Assembly: GCA_964514485.1 (NCBI GenBank)
Contig: CAZEWG010000001.1
Coordinates: 1-64,000, forward strand
Source: JAEZAA01 sp964514485
Lineage (GTDB): Bacteria > Pseudomonadota > Gammaproteobacteria > Pseudomonadales > Oleiphilaceae
Direction: 5' to 3'
DNA: 64,000 bases
Within the stretch, counting starts at the first letter, position 1; every line of letters starts with the position of its first letter. The translations under genes and the position numbers were made by a program. The notes beneath the pieces were generated by a model. That model was given only the letters and a program-made list of their open reading frames with translations, ran no database searches and was not told where the DNA came from. Of the stretch, positions 52,308-60,110 are shown piece after piece.

Positions 52308-53375
52308 TTACAGCGCCTCGTATAACTCGCCAATCAGGCGTTCGGTGGTGTCCCAGCCAATACAGCCGTCGGTTACCGAGCAATGGGGGTCGAGCTTGCC
52401 TTCCAGCGCCTGCTTGCCTTCTTTCAGGTGGCTTTCCAGCATCACCGCGAACAGGCTGCGATCTCCCGCCTGAATCTGCTCCACCACTGACTTCAGCACT
52501 TCCGGCTGGCGACGGTAGTCCTTGTTGGAGTTGTCGTGGCTGCAATCCACCATGATCCGCGGCTGCAAACCCGCTGCCTGCAAGACACTGCGACAACGCG
52601 CCACACTGAGCGCATCATAATTGGGGGCACCCTTCGCTCCCCGCAATACCACGTGAGAAGCTCCATTGCCAGGAGTACGGCGGATCGCCACCCGTCCGGT
52701 TGGATCAACCCCCAGGTATTCATGGGGGTGGGCCGCGGACTGCATGGCATCAATCGCCACCTGCAAACCACCGTCAGTAGCGTTCTTGAAACCCACCACC
52801 GACTCCAGGCCACTGGCCATTTCCCGGTGGGTTTGGGATTCCGTGGTGCGGGCGCCAATCGCCGTCCAGCTAATGGAATCCTGCAGATATTCCGCCACCA
52901 GCGGGCTCAGCGCTTCCGTGGCCAAGGGCAGCCCCATCCGGGACAGTTCCACCAACAAACGACGGGCCTGTTCCAGGCCGTAATCCATATCATTGGAGCC
53001 ATCCAGATGGGGGTCGGCCACCAGGCCTTTCCAGCCCACCGTGGTCCGGGGCTTTTCGAAGTAGGCCCGCATCACCAGCAACACCCGGTCGGAAACCTGA
53101 TCCGCCAGCCCTTTCAGCTTCTCGGCGTAATCGTAAGCGCCTTGTACATTGTGGATGGAGCAGGGGCCGACCACGACCAGCAGGCGCTGATCACGACCGT
53201 GCAGGATATCCCGCACCTGTTGGCGCTGCTCCTGGACTCGCAGCTGATCGGCTTTTGACAGGGGGATTTGCTGACGCAACTCCTGGGGCGAGCGAATCCG
53301 CTGGTAGGCGTCGGCTGGTTCCCGGCGGGGTTGGGAAGTTTCTGTGGCAACGGTGGCTAAGGAACTCGTGTGCAT
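52308..53375 (-). CDS. aroG: 3-deoxy-7-phosphoheptulonate (DAHP) synthase, class I
   Basis: 355 residues; condenses phosphoenolpyruvate and erythrose 4-phosphate, the first committed step of aromatic amino acid synthesis. AroFGH-type motifs: VVVGPCSIHNVQGAYDYAEKL, MRAYFEKPRTTVGWKGLVADP, IGARTTESQTHREMASGL, MVDCSHDNSNKDYRRQ and the C-terminal GCIGWDTTE. Which feedback-sensitive isozyme (AroF, G or H) cannot be told from sequence alone. ATG 53375 follows AGGAG. Upstream lies a leader-peptide attenuator, so expression should respond to aromatic aminoacyl-tRNA supply. Confidence 0.96.
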   Translation of the reverse strand: MHTSSLATVATETSQPRREPADAYQRIRSPQELRQQIPLSKADQLRVQEQRQQVRDILHGRDQRLLVVVGPCSIHNVQGAYDYAEKLKGLADQVSDRVLLVMRAYFEKPRTTVGWKGLVADPHLDGSNDMDYGLEQARRLLVELSRMGLPLATEALSPLVAEYLQDSISWTAIGARTTESQTHREMASGLESVVGFKNATDGGLQVAIDAMQSAAHPHEYLGVDPTGRVAIRRTPGNGASHVVLRGAKGAPNYDALSVARCRSVLQAAGLQPRIMVDCSHDNSNKDYRRQPEVLKSVVEQIQAGDRSLFAVMLESHLKEGKQALEGKLDPHCSVTDGCIGWDTTERLIGELYEAL

Positions 53376-53422
53376 GATCAATACTCCTGAAAATCGATGA
53401 AATGGTTGTGTGCGGTTCAGCG

Positions 53423-53515
53423 TCAATATCGCCCCTGGTGCCCATGCAGCGCATAAACACCAAAGGCGTGGCTAAATCGCACCAACCACCACCGTCTTTC
53501 AGAAGTTACTTGCAT
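53423..53515 (-). CDS. Small ORF between attenuator and aroG, with tandem Trp codons
   Basis: 30 codons from ATG 53515, preceded by a strong Shine-Dalgarno (GAGAGGAAAGG). The peptide contains RRWWLVRF and FGVY, i.e. two Trp, two Phe and two Tyr. Its TGA (53425-53423) overlaps a TTG that opens a 17-codon in-frame extension of aroG, though aroG's own AGGAG favours the ATG at 53375. It could be a second regulatory leader peptide or just a translated leader. No terminator lies between it and aroG. Confidence 0.45.
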   Translation of the reverse strand: MQVTSERRWWLVRFSHAFGVYALHGHQGRY

Positions 53516-53580
53516 TACCTTTCCTCTCTTTGATCCCTTATACCCAATCGCAGCGTGATGGGTATCCAATTTTGGCGGGG

Positions 53581-53637
53581 CAATAAAAAAGCCCCGTCGG
53601 CCAGGCCTCACGGAGCTTTTTTGAGAGTCCGGAGGCC
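53581..53637 (-). terminator. Attenuator: terminator and competing antiterminator before aroG
   Basis: On the minus strand the terminator pairs AAGCTCCGT (53618-53610) with ACGGGGCTT (53597-53589), then TTTTTTATTG. The upstream segment GGCCTCCGGA (53637-53628) can instead pair with TCCGTGAGGCC (53614-53604), which contains the left arm of the terminator; the two structures exclude each other. It begins 34 bases after the stop of an aromatic-rich leader peptide, the geometry of classical transcription attenuation. Confidence 0.85.
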
Positions 53638-53671
53638 GTTTACGTCAAACGAGCCCCCAGCAACGACCCGT

Positions 53672-53758
53672 CTAACGTTCGCTAAACCAAAAGTAATAGC
53701 CATAGCCAAACTGCCAAGCGTTGTTGGCAGAAACGAGATGGGCAAAGTTGCGAGTCAT
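53672..53758 (-). CDS. Aromatic leader peptide of the DAHP synthase attenuator
   Basis: 28 residues from ATG 53758 (another in-frame ATG at 53767) ending FGYGYYFWFSER. In the last 13 codons there are three Phe, three Tyr and one Trp, plus another Trp just before, so ribosome pausing would report shortage of any of the three end products of the pathway. The gene ends 34 bases before the antiterminator/terminator pair. There is no clear Shine-Dalgarno. It overlaps no other gene and is divergent from the secretin-N-like gene. Confidence 0.8.
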   Translation of the reverse strand: MTRNFAHLVSANNAWQFGYGYYFWFSER

Positions 53759-53805
53759 CTGGTTCATTAGGCTATTTCGATACGTTAAGGGTGTTAATGA
53801 ATCCG

Positions 53806-53835
53806 ATACTAACCCCACCTTCAGGGAGATTGCAA
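53806..53835 (-). promoter_or_regulatory. Candidate sigma-70 promoter for the leader-aroG transcript
   Basis: Minus strand: -35 TTGCAA (53835-53830), 18-base spacer, -10 TAGTAT (53811-53806). Transcription would begin about 40 bases before the leader ATG. Confidence 0.55.
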
Positions 53836-53906
53836 CCGCTAAGTTACAGATCCCACTCATCCGGCGGTGTCCAATCTCCGTTCAACTTTCTGCCAAGAGC
53901 AGGGTC

Positions 53907-53912
53907 TATAAT
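53907..53912 (+). promoter_or_regulatory. Candidate -10 box for the secretin-N-like gene
   Basis: TATAAT, 31 bases before the ATG at 53943. The -35 is poor (TTCAAC at 53881-53886 is 20 bases away). Confidence 0.4.
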
Positions 53913-53942
53913 GGCAGTATGCTCCCTCAAGGATACAGTTTT

Positions 53943-54752
53943 ATGACAGTCACCCCTCCCCTGCGGCTTGCTTTGACGGTTTTCCTGCTGTTAGCCGCTC
54001 TGCTCGTCCGCACCTCCCACGGCGAAACCATCACCAGCCATAGCCTGAACTACCAACCGGCCGGCGCCATTATCGAGCAGGTTCAGGCCTTGTTCCCGGA
54101 ACAGGAAGTCCGCCTGAGTGGGACGCAAAACCAGATTATTATCCGGGCCCAGAGTGAAGCCCTCGCCAATGAGGTCAAGAAGCTGATTGCCCAGTTGGAC
54201 CAGCGCCCCCATCAGTTTCGCATCACCTTGCGCCAACAGGGTGAGCGGATGCACGACCGGACCCAGTTCAGTGCTGGCGGCACGGTTACTAACCGCTCCA
54301 ACAACACAGTGCGGATCACCGCCGGCCACGGCACGCTGAACCGCAACGACCAGAATCAGCACGTGGTCACGGTGCTGGAAAACAATGCCGTCGCCCTCCA
54401 GCAAGGCCAACTGCGGCCAATCCGGGATTTCTGGATCAGCCGTGGCGGAGTGGCCAGCTCCACCCGCTTTCAGTCGGTGGGCAATGCCCTGGTGCTAACC
54501 CCTCGTCGAGTGGGTACGGATCAGGTCGAGCTCAGTGTTCATGCCCGTCATGCCAGCGAAAATGACTTCGACCGGGAACGGGTCGATCAGTTGGAACTGG
54601 TCACCCAGCGGATTGTGCCGTTTGGGGAGTGGGTTGAATTGGGTTCCACCAGCCAGAATTGGAATGATCGACGGGAGGGCGTCACTCACTACTCGACGCG
54701 CACCGAACAAGAGTTAGGGAGTTACGAGATTAAAGTGGAGCTTATCGACTAG
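53943..54752 (+). CDS. Secretin N-domain-like exported protein
   Basis: 269 residues from ATG 53943, with a signal peptide (about 1-27, ending TSHGE). Residues about 30-95 (ITSHSLNYQPAGAIIEQVQALFPEQEVRLSGTQNQIIIRAQ, then ANEVKKLIAQLDQRPHQFRITL) match the small N1-type alpha/beta domains of secretins and NolW-like proteins. The remainder (three blocks of beta strands with QRIVPFGEWVELGST) resembles the start of a secretin core but lacks the full beta-barrel, being only about 270 residues. Probably an orphan secretin-related periplasmic protein; no type II or IV pilus genes are adjacent. Confidence 0.75.
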   Translation: MTVTPPLRLALTVFLLLAALLVRTSHGETITSHSLNYQPAGAIIEQVQALFPEQEVRLSGTQNQIIIRAQSEALANEVKKLIAQLDQRPHQFRITLRQQGERMHDRTQFSAGGTVTNRSNNTVRITAGHGTLNRNDQNQHVVTVLENNAVALQQGQLRPIRDFWISRGGVASSTRFQSVGNALVLTPRRVGTDQVELSVHARHASENDFDRERVDQLELVTQRIVPFGEWVELGSTSQNWNDRREGVTHYSTRTEQELGSYEIKVELID

Positions 54753-54777
54753 CGGGGGTGGATGTAGTGGATGGTGT

Positions 54778-55098
54778 CGAACTGCGTTCGGGATGGATTA
54801 TTGGCGTTTCGCCCCCCAGGCGAGTCACTTTTTGGCAGCAAAGCCCAAAAACGCCGGCAAAGCTGCTGTTCCCCTTATGAACCGTCGAGGAGCGCAGTGG
54901 ATGCCGGGTAAAGGCCGAGCACTGTCTGAGCGAAGCGAGTTGCGCAGGCCCCGGCATCCACGAGCACCGCAGAGGACCCTGCGCAGCAGGGCGGTTCATC
55001 AGGGGCGGCGTTCTTTTGGTTACTTTTCTTTCGCTGGAGAAAGAAAAGTGACTCGCCTGGAGGCGAAACAACCCATCATCAGCCCCGAACGCAGTTCG
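54778..55098. repeat. MITE-like 320-bp element with long terminal inverted repeats
   Basis: The ends are about 55-bp imperfect inverted repeats (54778-54833 and 55044-55098): both begin with CGAACTGCGTTCGG and end with AGGCGAGTCACTTTT. Nested inside are further inverted pairs, e.g. GTGGATGCCGGG (54898-54909) with CCCGGCATCCAC (54951-54962). The whole can fold as one large hairpin. Open frames across it look like repeat-derived, not real, proteins. It fills the 368-bp space 54753-55120; no transposase is present. Confidence 0.82.
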
Positions 55099-55120
55099 CC
55101 CCGGCCAAAAAAATCAATCA

Positions 55121-55852
55121 CTAAACCGTATTTAGCAAAATCTCCTTTGCCCGATTCACCTGGGCGGCCAGGAAATGACTGCCGCCCCGATCCGGATGCA
55201 CCTTCTGCATCATCCGCCGGTGAGCGGTAATAATCTCTTCCTCCGAGGCCCCCGACTCCAGCCCCAGAATGGCCAGGGCCTCATCATGGGTCATTTCGTC
55301 CGGGCTGCGGGGCTGAACGCCTTCGCGGGCGGCCTGCTCCCGCCAGCCGTCGCCCAGGGTCCGGTCCAGATAAGCTTCCAAAACCGCCATGGAATCCGGA
55401 TAGTCCGCCCGACATTCCCGATACAGCCGCATCAGTTCATTGGGTGCCAGTTGGCTCAACTTATGGCCCTGCCAGCTACCGGCCAGGATCTGGCCATCCA
55501 TCACGCCGGTCTGGTGGTTCAGGGTCATCGCCAGCAGTGAAGTCGCCACGGAAGACTCCCCTTCATCATCATTGGCGAGCAAGTCGCCCCGCAGGAATTC
55601 CACCAACTGCTTCAGCAAGGGGCCATATTGGAGCAGCCCGATAATCTTGCGGATGAACAACACCAGTGCCGCACCCGCTGCCACCAAGAAGTTCAAGCGG
55701 CCAGTCAGGGCCAGTAAGGTAAAAATGACGGCTGCCAGCCCCAGGGAAATACTGAGCCACCACTGCTTGTTCTTGGCCGACTGATTCCGCAACTGATAAC
55801 GCACCAGCCAAAACAGCAACAGCGCGATGACAAATCCAAGAATGAGGTGCAA
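55121..55852 (-). CDS. Membrane-anchored J-domain protein
   Basis: 243 residues: two or three N-terminal helices (about 1-20 and 33-68), a cytoplasmic region (SVATSLLAMTLNHQTGVMDGQILAGSWQGHKLSQL), and a C-terminal J domain (about 185-243; DEALAILGLESGASEEEIITAHRRMMQKVHPDRGGS) with the HPD motif that stimulates DnaK. The middle resembles the segment found in other DnaJ-like membrane proteins near DnaK-linked genes. The VWA gene upstream on the same strand is 32 bases away, and the two are likely co-transcribed. Confidence 0.85.
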   Translation of the reverse strand: MHLILGFVIALLLFWLVRYQLRNQSAKNKQWWLSISLGLAAVIFTLLALTGRLNFLVAAGAALVLFIRKIIGLLQYGPLLKQLVEFLRGDLLANDDEGESSVATSLLAMTLNHQTGVMDGQILAGSWQGHKLSQLAPNELMRLYRECRADYPDSMAVLEAYLDRTLGDGWREQAAREGVQPRSPDEMTHDEALAILGLESGASEEEIITAHRRMMQKVHPDRGGSHFLAAQVNRAKEILLNTV

Positions 55853-55884
55853 GTTCGTCTACCTTCCTTTTGCTACACCGGGGC

Positions 55885-56580
55885 CTAGGACAGCTGCCCC
55901 AACAGGGCCTTCACTTCCCGCCCCTGAGTGAGGCTGTATTCTTTCAAGGCGTTGACGCCACCTGATGCGTACACGGCCACGGCACAAAGCAAGCGGCGCA
56001 ACTGATCATGGCTGGCATCACCAAAATTTGCGTAGGCACCCCGGGTCAGGCGTGCCAGCTTCTGAAATACAATTTCGACATCCCGGTCTTGTCCTTCCTG
56101 AAACAAAAACAGCGGAACACCGAGAATGGCCAACTTGCCGGCCAGGTCATAAAGCAGTTGAGGTGGTTCCTCCACCGCATCCCCGATAAAAACCAGGGCC
56201 TGGACCTTTTGTCGGGCGTGCTCGGTCAAGGCATGACTCAACACCCGTCCAATCTGGGTCAGCCCTGCCCGGCACCGTAAATCTCCCATTTGCCGCGCCA
56301 AGGCTTGGGTATCCGCAGTCCAGGGCTGGGCCCAGAACTCCCGATTGCCCCGATAGTAGCACAACTGGACCTGCAGCCTACCGACCTTCCCTGCCTCTTC
56401 AAACATCCGCGCCTGAATCTGGCTGGCCCGATCCCACAGCTGTTCCCGGCTGGCCGTTGCATCCAGGGCAAAGATGAGTCGTCCTTCAGCACTCCGATGG
56501 GCGGGCAGCGCGGCAGCCTGACGCAGGAAGGCGTCAATGTCTCCTGGGCTGGATCGGGTTGGTAATTTGTCATTGGACAT
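55885..56580 (-). CDS. VWA-domain-like protein
   Basis: 231 residues. It has a von Willebrand A-type fold: RLIFALDATAS places a MIDAS-like DxTxS at residues 40-44, followed by helix WDRASQIQARMFEEAG, LQVQLCYYRG, and QALVFIGDAVEEPP with the second acidic site. No signal peptide or helices, so cytoplasmic. It directly precedes the J-domain gene. The ATG at 56580 has AGGAGG 8 bases upstream. The role is unknown; a chaperone-adaptor function is an inference from the pairing. Confidence 0.8.
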   Translation of the reverse strand: MSNDKLPTRSSPGDIDAFLRQAAALPAHRSAEGRLIFALDATASREQLWDRASQIQARMFEEAGKVGRLQVQLCYYRGNREFWAQPWTADTQALARQMGDLRCRAGLTQIGRVLSHALTEHARQKVQALVFIGDAVEEPPQLLYDLAGKLAILGVPLFLFQEGQDRDVEIVFQKLARLTRGAYANFGDASHDQLRRLLCAVAVYASGGVNALKEYSLTQGREVKALLGQLS

Positions 56581-56793
56581 GGCGTACCTCCTGCCAGCTC
56601 ATTCATCCCTTAAGCGACACCACCTGCACGTCGTATCGGCGAATAAAACCACTATAAAACGGGAATCTGGCTTGAACAATGCCCGTTGGATGACCCTAGA
56701 TTCCCTCAGGTTCACGACTCGACAGAGCAGCCGCTCGACTGTAATCTGCTTCCTTTATTGATTGCTCCATCCTTCACAAAAGAGCCCCAGGCC

Positions 56794-57615
56794 ATGGAAT
56801 TCAACCTTCAGCAGATCGCCGACTTCACCCTGCAGCTGGCCCGTCAGGCAGGTGAGCTGATTCGCAAGGAGCGCCAGCAGGCGAGCTTTGAACACAACTA
56901 CAAAAGCGGCCATGAGCTGGTCACCAGTGCCGATCTCAAAGCCGATCAGCTGATTCGCGCAGCCATCGAGCAGGCATTTCCCGATCATTTCATCCTGTCG
57001 GAAGAGTCCTCCCCCCAACTCCAGGACGCGGCGAGCCTGCGTAAACCGCTGTGGGTCATTGACCCCATCGATGGCACCGTGAACTTCGCCCATGATCATT
57101 ATCAGGTGGCGGTTTCCATTGCCTTTGCGGTAGAAGGTGAAGTCTTGGTTGGCGTGGTTCACTGCCCGTTTCTGAACGAAACCTTCCACGCGATTCGAGG
57201 CCAGTACAGCCGTCTCAATGACAAGGAGATCCGGGTGAGTGGACTGGAGGATTTTCGCAAGGGCCTGTTCGCGACAGGCTTTCCTTATCGTAAGGACGAG
57301 TTGCCGGTGCTGATCCGGCGATTGCATGCCGTGATCCGGGAAGGTCAGGATATCCGTCGGATCGGCTCCGCGGCTGTGGACATCTGCTGGGTCGCCATGG
57401 GACGCCTGGATGGCTACTACGAAAGCCTGAGCCCCTGGGATTTTGCCGCCGCCCTGCTGATTGCCCGGCAAGCCGGCGCCCGCTGCGGGCATCTGAATCC
57501 GCCACCGGCGGAAATACCGGCAGAGCTTTTCGGCCGCGACATTCTGGTCACCACGCCCGCCCTGTATGACCGCCTGCACCGACTGTTACAGGAAGCCGAC
57601 CAGGGCACTGGCTAA
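56794..57615 (+). CDS. Inositol monophosphatase family protein
   Basis: 273 residues with the Mg2+-dependent phosphatase motifs: VTSADLKADQLIRAAI, ILSEESS, WVIDPIDGTVNFAHDHYQVAVSIAF and the C-terminal WDFAAALLIARQAGA. Compared with SuhB or CysQ it could act on inositol phosphates or related small phosphoesters. The frame is open from 56686, but ATG 56794 begins at the family N-terminus (MEFNLQQIADFTLQLARQAG). Monocistronic, convergent with slmA. Confidence 0.93.
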   Translation: MEFNLQQIADFTLQLARQAGELIRKERQQASFEHNYKSGHELVTSADLKADQLIRAAIEQAFPDHFILSEESSPQLQDAASLRKPLWVIDPIDGTVNFAHDHYQVAVSIAFAVEGEVLVGVVHCPFLNETFHAIRGQYSRLNDKEIRVSGLEDFRKGLFATGFPYRKDELPVLIRRLHAVIREGQDIRRIGSAAVDICWVAMGRLDGYYESLSPWDFAAALLIARQAGARCGHLNPPPAEIPAELFGRDILVTTPALYDRLHRLLQEADQGTG

Positions 57616-57688
57616 CTCCGTGCCCCCTGGTAAGACGCTTGCGCGTGTTCAAGAGCCAGGGGCACAGACCGAGCCGGGCCGCCCATCC

Positions 57689-58291
57689 CTAAGTGACAAC
57701 GGCTTCAGCCAGCAACTGCTCTGAAAAAAAAGCCCAGTGCTCTTTCCAGTACTGCAACGGCGAGGTGCTGAAATCGCTCCGCACAAAGATATGGATCCGG
57801 CCTTCTACCACCGAGAGCAGCAAATGACTGACCGCCGGAACCGACATGGGAAACTGCATCCCTTCCTTGCGCCCCCCCTCTTGCAGAACCCGCACCAGGT
57901 TGGCCTCATATTGATTAAAGAACTGGCCGACCCGGCGCCGTAGGCGCTCGGTTTCTCCTGCCAGCGCCTCGCCGGTGAGGATACGGCACAGGCCGGGATT
58001 CTTCTGAGCGAACTCCAGCGTCTGACGGATCATCCGCTCCAGTTTCTCCACGGCATAACCCTTGTCCTCAACGATCTGCTGGCCACGGGTTAATACATTC
58101 TCTTCGATTTGTTCGATCAGTCCCTCCAGAATCTTGCCCTTGCTGGGGAAATGCCGGTACAACGCAGCTTCGGAGACTCCAACAGCGACAGCGAGCTTGG
58201 CGGTGGTAATCCGTTCTCCCGGTTCTTTCTCCAACATCTGGGCAAGCGCCTGGAGAATTTTTTCACGGCGGTTGTTTCGATCTCGTTTCAT
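57689..58291 (-). CDS. slmA: Nucleoid occlusion factor SlmA (TetR family)
   Basis: 200 residues. The N-terminal TetR HTH (RREKILQALAQMLEKEPGERITTAKLAVAVGVSEAALYRHFPSKGKILEGLIEQIEE) and the rest (NPGLCRILTGEALAGETERLRRRVGQFFNQYEANL, FVRSDFSTSP) follow E. coli SlmA closely. It binds SBS sites and FtsZ to block septation over the nucleoid. Starts at ATG 58291 or TTG 58303 are both possible; neither has a good Shine-Dalgarno. Genomic context differs from the E. coli dut-slmA-pyrE order. Confidence 0.9.
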   Translation of the reverse strand: MKRDRNNRREKILQALAQMLEKEPGERITTAKLAVAVGVSEAALYRHFPSKGKILEGLIEQIEENVLTRGQQIVEDKGYAVEKLERMIRQTLEFAQKNPGLCRILTGEALAGETERLRRRVGQFFNQYEANLVRVLQEGGRKEGMQFPMSVPAVSHLLLSVVEGRIHIFVRSDFSTSPLQYWKEHWAFFSEQLLAEAVVT

Positions 58292-58390
58292 GTTGAAGGT
58301 CAATGTCTCTGTGGTGAGTTAAGAGTTAGTCACTAGGTGACGCTTCTCTTCGTTTTAGTGTTCTTGAAACATTTTTTATAGGTAGAAACA

Positions 58391-58430
58391 AAAAATGGTG
58401 TAGCCGGGAACAACGACTACACCACTTTTA
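58391..58430 (-). terminator. Intrinsic terminator after thiG
   Basis: Stem TGGTGTAG / CTACACCA (58396-58403, 58417-58424) flanked by A/T-runs. On the minus strand it is followed by TTTTTTGTTT, 29 bases beyond the thiG stop. The rest of 58304-58452 shows nothing else. Confidence 0.85.
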
Positions 58431-58452
58431 GCAGGCGGGTTAAGGGGAGTGC

Positions 58453-59247
58453 TTAGAAGAAAGTGCCCGCCAGGGGGGAGGAAGCGCTGGCATAGAGCTT
58501 GCGGGGCATCCGGCCGGCCAGATAAGCCTCCCGGCCACTTTCCACCGCCAGGCGCATGGCCCGCGCCATCCGGATCGGATCCTGGGCCTGGGCGATCGCC
58601 GTATTCATCAGCACGCCGTCACACCCCAGCTCCATGGCGATGGTGGCATCCGACGCGGTGCCAACGCCTGCATCCACCAATACCGGAACCTTGGCATTTT
58701 CCAAAATGATCATGATGTTATAAGGGTTGCGGATGCCCAGCCCCGAGCCGATCGGGGCACCCAACGGCATGACCGCCACGCAGCCCATCTCTTCCAGGCG
58801 TTGGGCAATTAGCGGGTCGTCACTGGTGTAGACCATTACCTTGAAGCCTTCTTTGACCAGCTCTTCGGCCGCCGTCAGGGTCTCGGTAATATTGGGATAC
58901 AGGGTTTTATGATCCCCCAGCACCTCCAGCTTCACCAGATCATGGCCGTCGAGCAGCTCACGGGCCAGTTTGCAGGTACGCACCGCATCCTTCGCGGTGT
59001 AGCAACCGGCGGTGTTGGGCAAAATGGTATAGCGATCCGGTGGCAGTACATCCAGCAGATTCGGCTCATCGGGGTTTTGTCCCAGGTTGGTGCGGCGCAC
59101 GGCCACCGTGACGATTTCCGCGCCACTGGCTTCAATCGCCTGCTGGGTTTCGGTGAAGTCCTTATATTTTCCGGTGCCCACCAGCAAACGGGACTGGAAG
59201 GTCCGCCCGGCAATGGTCAGGGGCTTGTCTTGTACAGTATTGCTCAT
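58453..59247 (-). CDS. thiG: Thiazole synthase
   Basis: 264-residue TIM-barrel enzyme forming the thiazole phosphate of thiamine from deoxyxylulose 5-phosphate, dehydroglycine and ThiS thiocarboxylate. Motifs: FQSRLLVGTGKYKDFTETQQAIEASGAEIVTVAVRR, CYTAKDAVRTCKLARELL, LVKLEVLGDHKTLYPN (Schiff-base Lys region) and PLGAPIGSGLGIRNPYNI. Paired with thiS, but 197 bases separate them. Confidence 0.96.
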   Translation of the reverse strand: MSNTVQDKPLTIAGRTFQSRLLVGTGKYKDFTETQQAIEASGAEIVTVAVRRTNLGQNPDEPNLLDVLPPDRYTILPNTAGCYTAKDAVRTCKLARELLDGHDLVKLEVLGDHKTLYPNITETLTAAEELVKEGFKVMVYTSDDPLIAQRLEEMGCVAVMPLGAPIGSGLGIRNPYNIMIILENAKVPVLVDAGVGTASDATIAMELGCDGVLMNTAIAQAQDPIRMARAMRLAVESGREAYLAGRMPRKLYASASSPLAGTFF

Positions 59248-59292
59248 GATCTTGGCCCTATGGCTGAATATCAGAAAAGGCGCCTTGCAGCA

Positions 59293-59342
59293 TACAAACG
59301 CCCGGCCCGTCCCACAGGCTAGACCGGGACGTCTGGCCGGGT
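59293..59342. other. Structured thiS-thiG spacer
   Basis: Between thiS and thiG a two-part stem can form: outer CCCGGCC / GGCCGGG and inner GTCCC / GGGAC (about 59301-59341). No T-run, so it is not an obvious terminator. No TPP riboswitch features are seen in the 197-bp space. Confidence 0.35.
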
Positions 59343-59444
59343 AAGACAGGCTTTGCAGTGCAGTCCTTGGCGGGCCAGCTCAGCCGTTTGGTAGAACTAG
59401 CCTGAATTGAATGGGAGACAGTTGGGCTCGGGAATGGTTCCAGC

Positions 59445-59648
59445 CTAGCCGCCTCCAATAGCATGAACGATTTCCACCCGATCACCCGCTTGCAGCAGGT
59501 GGTCTGAATGCTGACTGCGGGGAACAATCTCCAGATTCACCTCGACCGCGATACGCTTGCCGGTCAACTGCAAGCGATCAACCAGGTCCTGTAGGGAAGA
59601 ACTCTGGGGAACCTGCATAACCTCGCCATTAACAGCAACTTCTATCAC
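59445..59648 (-). CDS. thiS: Sulfur carrier protein ThiS
   Basis: 67 residues with ubiquitin-like fold: MIEVAVNGEVMQVPQ, LQDLVDRLQLTGKRIAVEVN, and the obligatory C-terminal Gly-Gly (VEIVHAIGGG) that is adenylated and thiocarboxylated to give sulfur to ThiG. Located 48 bases downstream of the DUF423 gene. Confidence 0.94.
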   Translation of the reverse strand: MIEVAVNGEVMQVPQSSSLQDLVDRLQLTGKRIAVEVNLEIVPRSQHSDHLLQAGDRVEIVHAIGGG

Positions 59649-59696
59649 TCTTTCACCCTCTCTGGATTCATGGTTTGGCAGGGAGAGATCAACCGC

Positions 59697-60107
59697 TTAA
59701 ACGAGGCGCTCGTGACGTCGCCAAATCGCCAGGCCCAGGCAGAGCCAGCCGAGCAGGAAGGAGACACCCCCCAAGGGTGTAATGGCCCCCAACCAGCGGA
59801 TTCCCGTCACTGCCAGGAGATACAGGCTACCGCTAAACAGCAGGATTCCGCAAGCCAGGAACCGACAGCTCCAGCGCTGCCAGCGGGGGTTAAACGGCAC
59901 CGGCGGAATGGCCGCAAACCCCAGGGCCAGGGTGTGGAACATCTGATACTGCACCGCCGTTTGGTAAATGCCCTGGCCATAGCCCGCCAGAACGCCTTTG
60001 AGGGCATGGGCACCAAACGCACCCAGGGCCACCGCCAGAAAACCAAAGATAACCGCAGCAATGGCGTAGCTTTGCAAAACCGTTTCTTGATAAGTACGTG
60101 TGACCAC
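59697..60107 (-). CDS. DUF423 family membrane protein
   Basis: 136 residues, four predicted helices. DUF423 motifs: FLAVALGAFGAHALKGVLAGYGQGIYQTAVQYQMFHTLAL, RFLACGILLFSGSLYLLAVTG and ITPLGGVSFLLGWL. GTG start at 60107, three bases after the apaH stop. Function unknown. Confidence 0.9.
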   Translation of the reverse strand: MVTRTYQETVLQSYAIAAVIFGFLAVALGAFGAHALKGVLAGYGQGIYQTAVQYQMFHTLALGFAAIPPVPFNPRWQRWSCRFLACGILLFSGSLYLLAVTGIRWLGAITPLGGVSFLLGWLCLGLAIWRRHERLV

Positions 60108-60110
60108 CGC

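Noticed and set aside
50129..52333. 734-codon open frame on the minus strand across a gap
   Set aside because: Antisense to purH and purD and read through 100 N; no domain.
54793..55230. Possible small protein in the repeat at 54778-55098
   Set aside because: It follows the inverted-repeat structure, including a segment (GYFSFAGERKVTRLEAKQ) that arises from the terminal repeat; a product of the element, not a gene with its own function.
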